DNA from: UBA2040 sp041674745
Lineage (GTDB): Bacteria > Bacteroidota > Bacteroidia > Flavobacteriales_D > Crocinitomicaceae
Direction: 5' to 3'
NCBI GenBank assembly: GCA_041674745.1
Contig: JBAYVD010000013.1
Span: 56,846-120,845, forward strand
Length of the DNA stretch: 64,000 nt
Shown here: one piece after another, positions 1 to 8,295 of the stretch
Position numbering within the stretch: position 1 is the stretch's first letter
Layout of the letters: each line of letters opens with the position of its first letter
The notes under the pieces: model-generated
The model's database searches: none
The model's input: only the letters and a program-made list of their open reading frames with translations
What the model was told of the DNA's origin: nothing
Program-made: the position numbers and the translations under genes

Positions 1-325
1 GATCACCTAAAATTGCAATTTGTTTATTATCGAATAATTGAATGGAATCCAAACGATTATTATCTAAAACAAGCCAAAAGTTTTGTGTGGATGAGGTTGG
101 ATTTTGCAGATCAATTTTCAACCAAGCTGCTAAATTTTCATTGTAGCCAATGTTTAAATTTTTGTTTTCAGGTAAATTTTGAAAATGCTTACTTGAAATT
201 TCGTTTAAGGAACAGCTCGACTCTTTGTCTAAATAGTAAGATGCATGAACTTGAACAGGAGGTTTCGAGTTAGCAAAGAGTTGAAGAACCGAAAAGAAAA
301 AACTAATCCACAAGATTATTTTCAT
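1..325 (-). CDS. 7TM-DISM-type sensor histidine kinase, N-terminal fragment (cut by window edge)
   Basis: Translating the minus strand from the ATG at 323-325 gives 108 codons with no stop before the window ends. The protein opens with a signal peptide (about residues 1-18, MKIILWISFFFSVLQLFA) followed by a beta-rich segment. That segment contains AWLKIDLQNP and a later LVLDNNRLDSIQLF, the pattern of the periplasmic 7TMR-DISMED2 sensor domain that heads many Bacteroidota histidine kinases. The start lies 23 bases inside the preceding response-regulator gene, so the two are almost certainly co-transcribed and translationally coupled. The kinase domain itself lies outside the window, so the histidine kinase call rests on the sensor domain and the neighbour. 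That it is a real coding region is much surer than its exact class. Confidence 0.72.
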   Translation of the reverse strand, partial: MKIILWISFFFSVLQLFANSKPPVQVHASYYLDKESSCSLNEISSKHFQNLPENKNLNIGYNENLAAWLKIDLQNPTSSTQNFWLVLDNNRLDSIQLFDNKQIAILGD

Positions 326-938
326 GCGCAAAACGGATTAAGGAACTAATGCCTTGAATTTCTAATTTTTTATTGATATTTCTTCGATGCGTATCAACTG
401 TATGTTTGGAAATGAAAAGTTTTTCGCCAATTTCTTTGCTGGTTAAACCAAAAACAACCCATTTTATGATGGACTTTTCTTGATTGGAAAGTAACAATTT
501 GGATGGGGAAAATTTATTTTTCTCAGAAAAGTCATTGTGTTGAGGATTTCGATCAACTGAAGAGTAGAAAGGAGCATTCTTGGGCAAATTGACAGCTGCA
601 AACAATTTCTCGGCTGAGGCGCTTTTCTCCAAAAAACCTTGTAAGCCTTTCTTTTCAGCTTTATCAATTAAGTAATCTTCCGTGTAGGCCGTAATGAGAA
701 AAACTTGAGTTTCCAGCAATTGACTTTTATTGGTTTCAATGATTTCGTAACCATTGGTTTTATCAATATTTAAATCACACAAAAAAACGTCAAATGTCTT
801 GTTTCTAAGCAATCGATTGCAATCTTCTGAATTCGACACGTAGGTGACTTCGTAATTTTGCTCGGTAAGTAGTTGCTTCAGCCCAGCTCCGAAAAGAGCA
901 TGATCGTCACAAATTAATATTTTTCTGAAAGAATTCAT
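303..938 (-). CDS. LuxR/NarL-family DNA-binding response regulator
   Basis: This 211-residue protein has a CheY-like receiver (about residues 1-120) and a LuxR-type helix-turn-helix (about 145-208). The acidic pair follows KILIC near residue 11, the phospho-acceptor Asp is about residue 55 in FLCDLNIDK, and the HTH reads LTSKEIGEKLFISKHTVDTH. It should bind DNA when phosphorylated by the partner kinase encoded just downstream, whose start overlaps this gene. I chose the ATG at 936-938 because the frame upstream of it adds 21 residues that do not belong to a receiver fold. A TACTTTTA box at 956-963 also fits a short leader before this ATG. Target genes cannot be inferred. Confidence 0.93.
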   Translation of the reverse strand: MNSFRKILICDDHALFGAGLKQLLTEQNYEVTYVSNSEDCNRLLRNKTFDVFLCDLNIDKTNGYEIIETNKSQLLETQVFLITAYTEDYLIDKAEKKGLQGFLEKSASAEKLFAAVNLPKNAPFYSSVDRNPQHNDFSEKNKFSPSKLLLSNQEKSIIKWVVFGLTSKEIGEKLFISKHTVDTHRRNINKKLEIQGISSLIRFAHENNLVD

Positions 939-955
939 TTTGTTTCGATGTGGGA

Positions 956-963
956 TAAAAGTA
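956..963 (-). promoter_or_regulatory. Candidate -7 box for the response regulator operon
   Basis: The minus strand reads TACTTTTA, one base from the Bacteroidota consensus TAnnTTTG, 17 bases upstream of the chosen ATG. No clear -33 TTTG was found, so this is a weak call. Confidence 0.35.
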
Positions 964-1050
964 AAAATATTTCTGTTCATCGATGTTAAATTCTTGATCA
1001 ATCTAACCGAATAGGGAGGTGCTTTACTTTTATCTTCCAGATGTTTTCAG

Positions 1051-1058
1051 TAAATTTG
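1051..1058 (+). promoter_or_regulatory. Candidate promoter -7 box for aconitase
   Basis: TAAATTTG matches the Bacteroidota -7 consensus TAnnTTTG exactly and lies 46 bases before the aconitase ATG. A T-rich stretch (TTTT at 1028-1031) sits 19 bases upstream, where the -33 element is expected. Confidence 0.55.
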
Positions 1059-1104
1059 CACCTCGAAAAGGGACTCAAAAAATTATTAATAAAACAAAAT
1101 AAAA

Positions 1105-3375
1105 ATGGTATTTGATTTAGACATGATCAAAAAGGTCTACGCCCAATTTCCTGGACGTATTGAAGCCGCTCGAAAAGTAGTCGGACGACCATTGACATTA
1201 ACAGAAAAGATTTTGTATGCTCACCTTTGGGATGGCAATGCGACGACAGATTTCGAAAGAGGTAACGCCTACGTAGATTTCGCTCCAGACCGTGTTGCAA
1301 TGCAAGATGCAACGGCACAAATGGCTTTGTTGCAATTCATGCAAGCTGGACGTAAAACGGTAGCAGTTCCTTCAACAGTTCATGCGGATCACTTGATTCA
1401 AGCCAGAATGGGTGCTTCAGTGGATTTGCAAGAATCCTTGAATAAAAACAACGAGGTTTTCAATTTCCTTTCGTCTATCTCAAACAAATACGGTATCGGT
1501 TTCTGGAAACCAGGAGCAGGTATTATTCACCAAGTAGTACTAGAAAATTATGCATTTCCAGGTGGAATGATGATTGGAACCGATTCACACACTGTAAATG
1601 CAGGTGGATTGGGAATGATTGCCATTGGTGTTGGTGGAGCAGACGCAGTGGATGTAATGGCAGGAATGGCTTGGGAATTGAAATTTCCGAAGTTAATCGG
1701 TGTCAAATTGACTGGAAAATTAAGCGGATGGACATCTCCCAAAGATGTTATCTTGAAAGTGGCTGATATTCTAACCGTAAAAGGTGGAACAGGAGCGGTT
1801 GTTGAATACTTCGGTGAAGGAGCAACGAGCATGTCTTGCACAGGAAAAGGTACCATTTGTAATATGGGTGCTGAAATTGGTGCTACAACATCTACTTTTG
1901 GTTACGATGATTCCATGAGAAGATTCTTGAATGCTACAGGTCGTGCGGATGTTGTGGCAGAAGCTGATAAAATTGCAGAACATTTGACGGGTGATGCTGC
2001 GGTGTATGCAGATCCAGAAAAGTACTTCGATCAATTGATTGAAATCAATCTTTCTGAATTGGAACCACATGTAAATGGGCCATTCACACCAGATAGAGGA
2101 ACACCCATTTCTAAATTGAAAGCGGAAGCAGAAGCAAATGAATGGCCTATGAAAATAGAGTGGGGATTAATTGGTTCTTGTACCAATTCATCGTACGAAG
2201 ATATTTCTCGTGCTGCTTCAATTGCTGCTCAAGCGGTGGAAAAAGGTTTGGCGCCAAAAGCTGAGTTCGGAATCAATCCAGGATCAGAACAAATTCGTTA
2301 CACAATCGCTCGTGATGGTTTCATCGGAACGTTTGAGAAATTGGGAACGAAAATATTCACCAATGCTTGCGGACCTTGCATTGGTCAATGGGACAGAGCA
2401 GGAGCTGAAAAACAAGAGAAAAATACAATCATCCATTCCTTCAATCGTAACTTCTCGAAACGAGCGGATGGTAATCCAAATACGTATGCTTTCGTAACAT
2501 CACCAGAAATGGTTGCTGCATTGGCCATTGCAGGGGATTTAGGTTTCAATCCATTGACGGATACCTTGACAAACGACAAAGGTGAACAAGTAAAATTGGA
2601 GGCACCAACGGGGTGGGAATTGCCTCCGAAAGGATTTGCGGTTGAAGATGCAGGTTTCCAAGCACCAGCGGCGGATGGATCAGGTGTTGAGATTGTTGTA
2701 GCGGAAGATTCAAGCCGTTTGCAATTGTTGGAGCCGTTCAAAACTTGGGATGGTCAAAACATTACAGGAGCGAAATTATTGATCAAAGCGGAAGGTAAAT
2801 GTACAACGGATCACATTTCCATGGCAGGTCCTTGGTTGCGTTACCGTGGACATTTGGACAACATCTCCAACAATATGTTGATTGGTGCGGTGAATTTCTA
2901 CAACAAAGCCACCAACAAAGTAAAAAATCAATTGACCAATGAATTTGGTGAAGTTCCTGCAGTAGCGAGAGCTTACAAAGCAGCAGGTGTTCCTTCTGTT
3001 GTAATTGGTGATCATAATTACGGTGAAGGTTCTTCAAGAGAACACGCGGCAATGGAACCAAGATTCTTGGGTGTTGTTGCGGTAATCGTGAAATCATTTG
3101 CTCGTATCCACGAAACGAACTTGAAAAAACAAGGGATGCTTGGATTGACGTTCGCTACTGAAGCAGACTACGATAAAATCAAAGAAGGAGATGTTTTGAA
3201 CTTCGTTGATTTGGTAGACTTTGCACCGAACAAGCAATTGACGTTGGAATTGGTACACGAAGATGGTCAGAAAGAGTCCATCAAATTGAATCATACGTAT
3301 AATGCGCAACAAATTGAGTGGTTCAAAGCTGGTTCAGCCTTGAACTTAATCAAATTGGAGAACGCGAAAGGGTAA
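1105..3375 (+). CDS. acnA: Aconitate hydratase (mitochondrial-type aconitase)
   Basis: This 756-residue enzyme interconverts citrate and isocitrate in the cytoplasmic TCA cycle using a [4Fe-4S] cluster. The cluster ligands are visible as Cys359 (GSCTNSS) and Cys422/Cys425 (ACGPCIGQW). These are offset by one from the ligands of bovine mitochondrial aconitase, which this protein also matches in length. The swivel-domain motif GSSREHAAMEPR lies near residue 650. The ATG follows an A-rich leader and a good -7 box. The gene is monocistronic, ends in a hairpin terminator, and is divergent from the two-component operon. The family is clear, but the symbol is conventional: some annotators use acn for this mitochondrial-like type. 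Confidence 0.97.
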   Translation: MVFDLDMIKKVYAQFPGRIEAARKVVGRPLTLTEKILYAHLWDGNATTDFERGNAYVDFAPDRVAMQDATAQMALLQFMQAGRKTVAVPSTVHADHLIQARMGASVDLQESLNKNNEVFNFLSSISNKYGIGFWKPGAGIIHQVVLENYAFPGGMMIGTDSHTVNAGGLGMIAIGVGGADAVDVMAGMAWELKFPKLIGVKLTGKLSGWTSPKDVILKVADILTVKGGTGAVVEYFGEGATSMSCTGKGTICNMGAEIGATTSTFGYDDSMRRFLNATGRADVVAEADKIAEHLTGDAAVYADPEKYFDQLIEINLSELEPHVNGPFTPDRGTPISKLKAEAEANEWPMKIEWGLIGSCTNSSYEDISRAASIAAQAVEKGLAPKAEFGINPGSEQIRYTIARDGFIGTFEKLGTKIFTNACGPCIGQWDRAGAEKQEKNTIIHSFNRNFSKRADGNPNTYAFVTSPEMVAALAIAGDLGFNPLTDTLTNDKGEQVKLEAPTGWELPPKGFAVEDAGFQAPAADGSGVEIVVAEDSSRLQLLEPFKTWDGQNITGAKLLIKAEGKCTTDHISMAGPWLRYRGHLDNISNNMLIGAVNFYNKATNKVKNQLTNEFGEVPAVARAYKAAGVPSVVIGDHNYGEGSSREHAAMEPRFLGVVAVIVKSFARIHETNLKKQGMLGLTFATEADYDKIKEGDVLNFVDLVDFAPNKQLTLELVHEDGQKESIKLNHTYNAQQIEWFKAGSALNLIKLENAKG

Positions 3376-3393
3376 TTCAATAAAGAATAGTTT

Positions 3394-3427
3394 AAAAGCC
3401 AATTTCCGAAAGGGAGTTGGCTTTTTT
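3394..3427 (+). terminator. Rho-independent terminator of acnA
   Basis: The arms AAAAGCCAA (3394-3402) and TTGGCTTTT (3417-3425) pair perfectly around a 14-base loop and run into a T tract. Confidence 0.85.
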
Positions 3428-3534
3428 GTTTTGAAGAAAAATGTAATTAATTGGTCTTGTGCGTTCGTAAATTGAGGAATTGGTTTCATTACTTCAAGAG
3501 GATTATCGAAATTTTATTTTCAATTTTAGCCTCG

Positions 3535-3566
3535 TTCGTAAATTTGGGAATTCCCAAATTCACGAA
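3535..3566. repeat. Near-perfect palindrome between acnA and kup
   Basis: The 20 bases at 3541-3560 (AATTTGGGAATTCCCAAATT) are a perfect palindrome. It extends to 16 bases per arm (TTCGTA.. against ..CACGAA) with one mismatch. It ends 2 bases before the kup stop codon, so in the minus-strand transcript it could act as the kup terminator or as an RNA stabiliser. The 10-mer TTCGTAAATT at its left edge also occurs at 3464 and at 24767, beside another inverted repeat, which suggests a small family of intergenic repeats. Confidence 0.7.
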
Positions 3567-3568
3567 TT

Positions 3569-5572
3569 TTATTTTGGCATTTTAAACTTTTTCCGTTTGA
3601 TGTTGTCACCATAATCTTGGTAAACCTCCACGGGAGTTGTATCTATTTTCTCGGTTACATTGATCGGAATGAACTCTACTTGCACGTTGGTTTCATCCAA
3701 TCCAAAATCCTCTGCAGGTTTCAATCCAGTTGATTTGATAAATCGATACGCTTTGATGGAAATCATTTGCGCGGCTGTAATTACATTGTCCAAGGCAACG
3801 CGTGTATTGATCACGATAAATTCAAAATCGATCTCATCGATCTTGCCGCGAATCGGTTCAAAAACACTTTCGCCAGAAATTTCTTTTTTCTCGACCAAGT
3901 GATCATGAATTTTCCGCATCATGTATTCAATTTTGTGGTCTTCCTTGAAACCAAGCGATAGTTTTACGTAATAACAGGATTTGTCAATGATTTCGTTTAC
4001 TTCGTAATAAACGCCCCAAGGTTCAGTGGTTATTTCCAAATGCAAGAACCAAATGATTCCAGCTTTTTTGGGTTTCTTTTTAAAAAGTGAATGGTAGATG
4101 GTGGCGTCTAATCGCAAAGGAGAAGTACTCCTTGTCGGATAAACAATGTTTGAAGCTTCGTAAGGTATCTTATCGTCCTGTTTAACCGCGTCAATCAAAG
4201 GAGCGACTTCCGACATGGGAATGTACTCCGTTATTCGAGCTCTTAGCTGACGAGCTTTGTAATATAAATAGAGTAAGGTTAAAAATGCAGAAGCCAAAAG
4301 CAACGAGAACCAACCACCGTGTTTCAATTTGCCCAAATTCGAAATGAAAAACAGGAATTCAATCGACATCAATACGGCAAAAATACCGATGTAGAGCGCT
4401 TTTCGTTTTGGGTATTTTAGCAAAAGTAAAAAGCCCATCAATACGGAAGTCATCAACATGTCAATGGTTATGGCTAATCCATAACTGGCTTCCATTGCGG
4501 TTGATTTTTTAAAAATAATGATGACCAACAAACAGCCCGCCATCAAGAAATAATTGATGAAAGGAACATAGACTTGACCACGATTGTGCGATGGGTATTT
4601 TACTTTCAAATTGGTCCAAAGTTTTAATTTTATCGCTTCGTTCATCAACGTGAAAACGCCTGTAATCAAGGCTTGAGAGGCAATAATAGTCGATAGTGTT
4701 GCCAAGCCAATCGCAAATGGAATCCACGGTTTGGGTACCGTTGCGTAAAATACACTGACCAAGTTAATTTTTTCAATGTTGCCATTTAAAAGAAATGCGG
4801 CTTGACCGAAGTAATTGAGCAAAAGCATACTTCCCACGAAAATCCATGCCACTCGAATGTTTTGTTTCCCGCAATGCCCCAAATCGGAATACAAGGCTTC
4901 AGCTCCGGTGGTACATAAAAATACCGCTCCGAGCACCCAAAACCCTTGTGGATAATTAATTAGAAAATCAACCGCGTAAACCGGATTCATGGCTTTTAAA
5001 ACCATCGGATTTTCAACTAATTGCATGAAACCCAGAAGTCCTAAAAAGAGGAACCAAGAAACCATAACGGGACCGAATATTTTTCCGATGAAAGAAGTGC
5101 CAAATTGTTGAATCAAGAAAAGCAGCACAATGATGACCATTACAATCGGCATCGTCGGCAAGCTGGGATAAATGGTATTCAAACCTTCTACTGCAGAGGA
5201 AATAGAGATAGAAGGTGTAATAAAGCCATCGGCTAAAAGGGTTGCGCAACCAATCAATGCTGGAAGATACACCCATTTTACGCGCCGTTTTTTCAATAAT
5301 GCATACAAGGCGAAAATCCCACCTTCTCCCTGGTTGTCGGCGTTCAACGCCATGATAATGTACTTAAACGTAGCGATTGAAATCAAAGTCCAAAAGATAC
5401 AGGACAAACTTCCTAAAATGAGCTGCGGATCAAAATTGGTTCCTCCAGAGATAGCTGTAAATACGTAGAGCGGTGAAGTTCCAATATCCCCAAAGACAAT
5501 TCCAATAGCGATTAAGACTCCAGCGAATTTTAATGGGTGTTGATGAGTGTCGGACATTTTACCTTTTTTCAT
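3569..5572 (-). CDS. kup: KUP/HAK/KT-family potassium uptake transporter
   Basis: This is a 667-residue membrane protein (family members are usually 600-700) that imports K+ with protons across the inner membrane. The family signature GDIGTSPLYVF is at about residues 28-38, roughly twelve hydrophobic segments follow to about residue 445, and a hydrophilic cytoplasmic tail makes up the rest. The first ATG is at 5570-5572 and a second (MSDTHQH) is at 5555-5557. A TATCTTTA box at 5572-5579 overlaps the first ATG, so if that box is the promoter the second ATG is the true start. I kept the longer form because the box is one base off consensus. The gene stands alone. Confidence 0.96.
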   Translation of the reverse strand: MKKGKMSDTHQHPLKFAGVLIAIGIVFGDIGTSPLYVFTAISGGTNFDPQLILGSLSCIFWTLISIATFKYIIMALNADNQGEGGIFALYALLKKRRVKWVYLPALIGCATLLADGFITPSISISSAVEGLNTIYPSLPTMPIVMVIIVLLFLIQQFGTSFIGKIFGPVMVSWFLFLGLLGFMQLVENPMVLKAMNPVYAVDFLINYPQGFWVLGAVFLCTTGAEALYSDLGHCGKQNIRVAWIFVGSMLLLNYFGQAAFLLNGNIEKINLVSVFYATVPKPWIPFAIGLATLSTIIASQALITGVFTLMNEAIKLKLWTNLKVKYPSHNRGQVYVPFINYFLMAGCLLVIIIFKKSTAMEASYGLAITIDMLMTSVLMGFLLLLKYPKRKALYIGIFAVLMSIEFLFFISNLGKLKHGGWFSLLLASAFLTLLYLYYKARQLRARITEYIPMSEVAPLIDAVKQDDKIPYEASNIVYPTRSTSPLRLDATIYHSLFKKKPKKAGIIWFLHLEITTEPWGVYYEVNEIIDKSCYYVKLSLGFKEDHKIEYMMRKIHDHLVEKKEISGESVFEPIRGKIDEIDFEFIVINTRVALDNVITAAQMISIKAYRFIKSTGLKPAEDFGLDETNVQVEFIPINVTEKIDTTPVEVYQDYGDNIKRKKFKMPK

Positions 5573-5645
5573 AAAGATAAACGCTTTTGCTTTGGAGGCT
5601 TATCAAATGTTAATAAAATGAGTAAAATGTGACTGTTTCAGGAAC

Positions 5646-6827
5646 TTAATTGACCTGTAGTTGAAACTCCTTTTGGTAAATGGAAATGAAAAGAGGGTAG
5701 TTGCTCCCCAATTTGTTGTAATTGGCCGATTTCTGATTCAAACGGTGTTTCGTTACTTCAATGTTCAACACATAGTTTCCTTTTGTTTTTGGAATGAAAT
5801 GAAGGGAATAATTTCTTTCTTCACCAGGAAACAAATTATTGTCGCTAATCTTCCTCACCCGAGGACTCCAAACCCATTCTTCTCCAATTCGTTCTGTTTG
5901 TTGATGAACTATATTCCCTTTAGAATCTCTTACCGCAAATTCAATGAGGATGAATCGCTCTGGATCTCCGGTTGGCACCTTGTGGCCGGCAAATTCATTT
6001 TTTACGTAGAATTCAAAATCAATAGGCGTCTTGGCACGTTGTACTTTCTTTGGGTTGGAATACGAAAAGGATAAACCATTGAGAATTTTGGGTTGCAAGC
6101 TGTCAAATTTTGGAATCCCTGAACCAGGAAAGGAATGAAAATGACTTTTCTTGGGCTCAAAACCAAAAACCAAAGGTCGCTCCATTGTTTCCATGTGACA
6201 ACTAATACAGTTTTTCTCACCGAAGAACGGACCTTTTTTCCATTCATCCCCTGTTTCAAAAGAGCAAGCAAGTGTTGGTGTTACAACGGCCGTTGCATTG
6301 TGACAAGAAATACACAACTTTTCCGATAGGAATGTTGGATCTTTAACCGTTTTGTGCGGAGCTTTTTTGGATCCCGTCATGCCAATTACGGCATTATTCC
6401 TTACATGACAGCTAACGCAATTGATGCCTTCTTGTTGCAGCTTTTCATCGAATTGGTAGTTGGTGCGCTTCACCGGTTGATAGATATCACCATCAATCAA
6501 TCCTTCAACAATGTATTCCTGCTGATTTTGAAGTGGAATGTGGCAATTGATGCACATGAAAGGGCTGGATTCCTTTTTTAATTCGGCTTGAAATTGAAGA
6601 TCTTTCCAGGCTTGGGCATGCGTGGAAATCTTCCATTCATTGTAATGATCTTGATGACAAGCACCACACTGTTCCGAACTCAAGGAAGTTAATCCTTCAG
6701 GAATTTCTTGGTTAGGAACCGCAATTTCCCACGTTTTGGTTAACGGAAGAATAGTAACTGCGGACTCCTCACAAGAAGCGAATAGCAACCCAGCCATTCC
6801 AAGAAAAATAACCCGCTTTATTTTCAT
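5646..6827 (-). CDS. Five-haem c-type cytochrome lipoprotein
   Basis: This 393-residue exported protein has a lipoprotein signal (MKIKRVIFLGMAGLLFASC, lipobox Cys19). It should therefore be anchored in a membrane facing the periplasm or cell surface. Five CXXCH haem sites lie in the first half (CGACH, CINCH, CVSCH, CISCH, CISCH), arranged as in cytochrome c554-like proteins. The last 140 residues contain no haem site and look like a beta-sandwich. The likely role is electron transfer, but no partner oxidoreductase is adjacent, so donor and acceptor are unknown. A perfect -7 box stands 18 bases before the ATG. The haem count is read directly; the function beyond electron transfer is not. Confidence 0.9.
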   Translation of the reverse strand: MKIKRVIFLGMAGLLFASCEESAVTILPLTKTWEIAVPNQEIPEGLTSLSSEQCGACHQDHYNEWKISTHAQAWKDLQFQAELKKESSPFMCINCHIPLQNQQEYIVEGLIDGDIYQPVKRTNYQFDEKLQQEGINCVSCHVRNNAVIGMTGSKKAPHKTVKDPTFLSEKLCISCHNATAVVTPTLACSFETGDEWKKGPFFGEKNCISCHMETMERPLVFGFEPKKSHFHSFPGSGIPKFDSLQPKILNGLSFSYSNPKKVQRAKTPIDFEFYVKNEFAGHKVPTGDPERFILIEFAVRDSKGNIVHQQTERIGEEWVWSPRVRKISDNNLFPGEERNYSLHFIPKTKGNYVLNIEVTKHRLNQKSANYNKLGSNYPLFISIYQKEFQLQVN

Positions 6828-6845
6828 GCTTGTTCAATTACTCGG

Positions 6846-6853
6846 CAAAGTTA
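6846..6853 (-). promoter_or_regulatory. Candidate promoter -7 box for the multihaem cytochrome
   Basis: The minus strand reads TAACTTTG, a perfect TAnnTTTG, 18 bases before the cytochrome ATG. Confidence 0.5.
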
Positions 6854-6891
6854 GCGATTTGAATAATTTCACTGTGTAACAATTGTATCCA

Positions 6892-6926
6892 CAAAAAAAA
6901 GTCGCTCACCTTTCGATGAACGACTT
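6892..6926 (-). terminator. Terminator of the thrS-infC-rpmI-rplT operon
   Basis: On the minus strand AAGTCGTTCA and TGAGCGACTT pair over 10 bases (one G-U) around an 8-base loop, followed directly by eight T residues. It lies 22 bases past the rplT stop. Confidence 0.9.
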
Positions 6927-6948
6927 CAATTATAGTGCTAAAACTTTG

Positions 6949-7296
6949 TTATTTTTTGACTGCTTCACAAACGGCTTTGAAGGCCTCAGGATTGTTCAAA
7001 GCTAAATCAGCTAAGACTTTTCTGTTAAGCTCCATTCCGCTTTTATGGAAAGCACCCATGAATTGAGAATAGCTCATTCCGTGCATACGAGCACCAGCGT
7101 TAATACGCATGATCCACAATGAACGGAAGTTTCTTTTCTTTTGCTTACGACCTTCGTAAGCGTATAACATACCTTTTTCTACTGCATTTTTAGCAACAGT
7201 CCAGACATTTTTTCTTCTTCCAAAGTAACCTTTGGCAAGCTTCATGATACCTTTTCTTTTGGCTCTTGAAGCAACGTGATTTACCGATCTTGGCAT
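6949..7296 (-). CDS. rplT: 50S ribosomal protein L20
   Basis: This 115-residue basic protein matches L20 throughout: the N-terminal MPRSVNHVASRAKRKGIMKLAKG, the central GRRKNVWTVA and the LWIMRINAG segment. It binds 23S rRNA early in 50S assembly. It is the last gene of the thrS-infC-rpmI-rplT operon, about 96 bases after rpmI and followed by a strong terminator. In other bacteria L20 represses its own operon. No obvious L20-binding mimic was recognised in the spacers here, but the inverted repeat before rpmI is a candidate control element. Confidence 0.98.
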   Translation of the reverse strand: MPRSVNHVASRAKRKGIMKLAKGYFGRRKNVWTVAKNAVEKGMLYAYEGRKQKKRNFRSLWIMRINAGARMHGMSYSQFMGAFHKSGMELNRKVLADLALNNPEAFKAVCEAVKK

Positions 7297-7392
7297 AATT
7301 TTTTGTTTTTTAGTAAAAAGTGCAACACTATTTCAGTTGGCTGAGTACTCGTTACTTGGTTAACATTCCTACTTTTTAATTCGACTTTCGAA

Positions 7393-7590
7393 TTATTTCA
7401 TGCACAATTGCTGCTTGATATTTGACTCATCAGCTTTGTGTACAAAACCATCTTTCGTCAAATTTCTTTTCTGCTTTGTTGTTTTTTTCGTCAGGATGTG
7501 ACTTTTGAAAGCGTGCTTTCTCTTGATTTTTCCTGAACCAGTGATTACGAATCTCTTCTTCGCACTGGATTTTGTTTTCATTTTTGGCAT
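7393..7590 (-). CDS. rpmI: 50S ribosomal protein L35
   Basis: This is a 65-residue protein beginning MPKMKTKSSAKKRF, the canonical L35 start. The frame is open 14 codons further upstream, but those residues are unrelated to L35, so the ATG at 7588-7590 is chosen. It contributes to the 50S subunit and lies between infC and rplT as in most bacteria. The spacer to infC is unusually long (148 bases) and carries a perfect 18-base inverted repeat. Confidence 0.97.
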   Translation of the reverse strand: MPKMKTKSSAKKRFVITGSGKIKRKHAFKSHILTKKTTKQKRNLTKDGFVHKADESNIKQQLCMK

Positions 7591-7661
7591 TTTCTCTCTT
7601 TTTAAAAGTTGAGCACTATATTCTTTAATCAATTACGAATTAAATCAAATACGAATTTTTC

Positions 7662-7716
7662 AATTACGAATTACGAATTTGGATTCTCGCAATTCAATAA
7701 TTCGTAATTCGTAATT
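7662..7716. repeat. Perfect 18-bp inverted repeat between infC and rpmI
   Basis: The arms AATTACGAATTACGAATT (7662-7679) and AATTCGTAATTCGTAATT (7699-7716) are exact reverse complements with a 19-base loop. Each arm is itself two copies of a shorter unit, and further copies of ATTACGAAT or its complement lie at 7631 and 7726. In the operon transcript it would form a long A/U-rich stem just upstream of rpmI. Whether it is a repeat element, an attenuator or an RNA-processing site cannot be told from sequence. Confidence 0.85.
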
Positions 7717-7738
7717 ATTTTTTCATTCGTAATTTTCT

Positions 7739-8287
7739 TTATTTCTTCTTCGGGTTGATCATGATAATCATTCTCTTACCCTCTAATTTCGGCATTTGTT
7801 CAACGGTTCCCCAATCTCCCAATTCTTGCGCGAATTTCAACAGCAAGATTTCACCTCTGTCCTTGAAAACAATCGTTCTTCCACGGAAGAACACATATGC
7901 TTTCAATTTACTGCCTTCTTCCAAAAACTTTTTAGCATGCGCTAATTTGAAATTGAAATCATGGTCATCTGTATTCGGACCAAAACGAATTTCTTTCAGA
8001 ACGATTTTACTTTGTTTGGCTTTTAATTCCTTTTGTTTTCGTTTTTGGTTGTACAAGAATTTCTTGTAATCCATGATTTTACAAACGGGAGGCGTTGCAT
8101 TGGGTGAAATCTCCACCAAATCCAATTCTTGTTCGTCAGCCAAGGCAATTGCCGCTGCTGTATCCATCACTCGAGGTTCTTCACCTTCAAAAATGACACG
8201 AACTTCGGGAGAATTGATTCTTCCGTTAATTTTGTGTAATTCTTCTTCCTGTCTCTTAACAAAAGGTTTTTTTGCCGGTCTTCTCAT
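7739..8287 (-). CDS. infC: Translation initiation factor IF-3
   Basis: This 182-residue protein carries the IF-3 N-terminal domain (HKINGRINSPEVRVI near residue 18), the linker with CKIMDYKKFLY, and the C-terminal domain (KEIRFGPNTDDHDF, then LEGKRMIIMINPKKK at the end). It binds the 30S subunit and checks initiator tRNA and start-codon pairing. An ordinary ATG is used at 8285-8287, rather than the rare AUU of enterobacterial infC, so the classical self-repression through an AUU start is not evident. It starts 8 bases after the thrS stop. Confidence 0.98.
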   Translation of the reverse strand: MRRPAKKPFVKRQEEELHKINGRINSPEVRVIFEGEEPRVMDTAAAIALADEQELDLVEISPNATPPVCKIMDYKKFLYNQKRKQKELKAKQSKIVLKEIRFGPNTDDHDFNFKLAHAKKFLEEGSKLKAYVFFRGRTIVFKDRGEILLLKFAQELGDWGTVEQMPKLEGKRMIIMINPKKK

Positions 8288-8295
8288 TCAAAAAT

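Noticed and set aside
13..273. 86-codon open frame on the plus strand
   Set aside because: It lies opposite a minus-strand frame with a signal peptide and a DISMED2-like sensor domain that continues out of the window and overlaps the regulator gene. The plus frame shows no protein-like pattern.
7621..7740. CRISPR-like array in the infC-rpmI spacer
   Set aside because: The units are too short, irregular and palindromic, without spacers of constant length.
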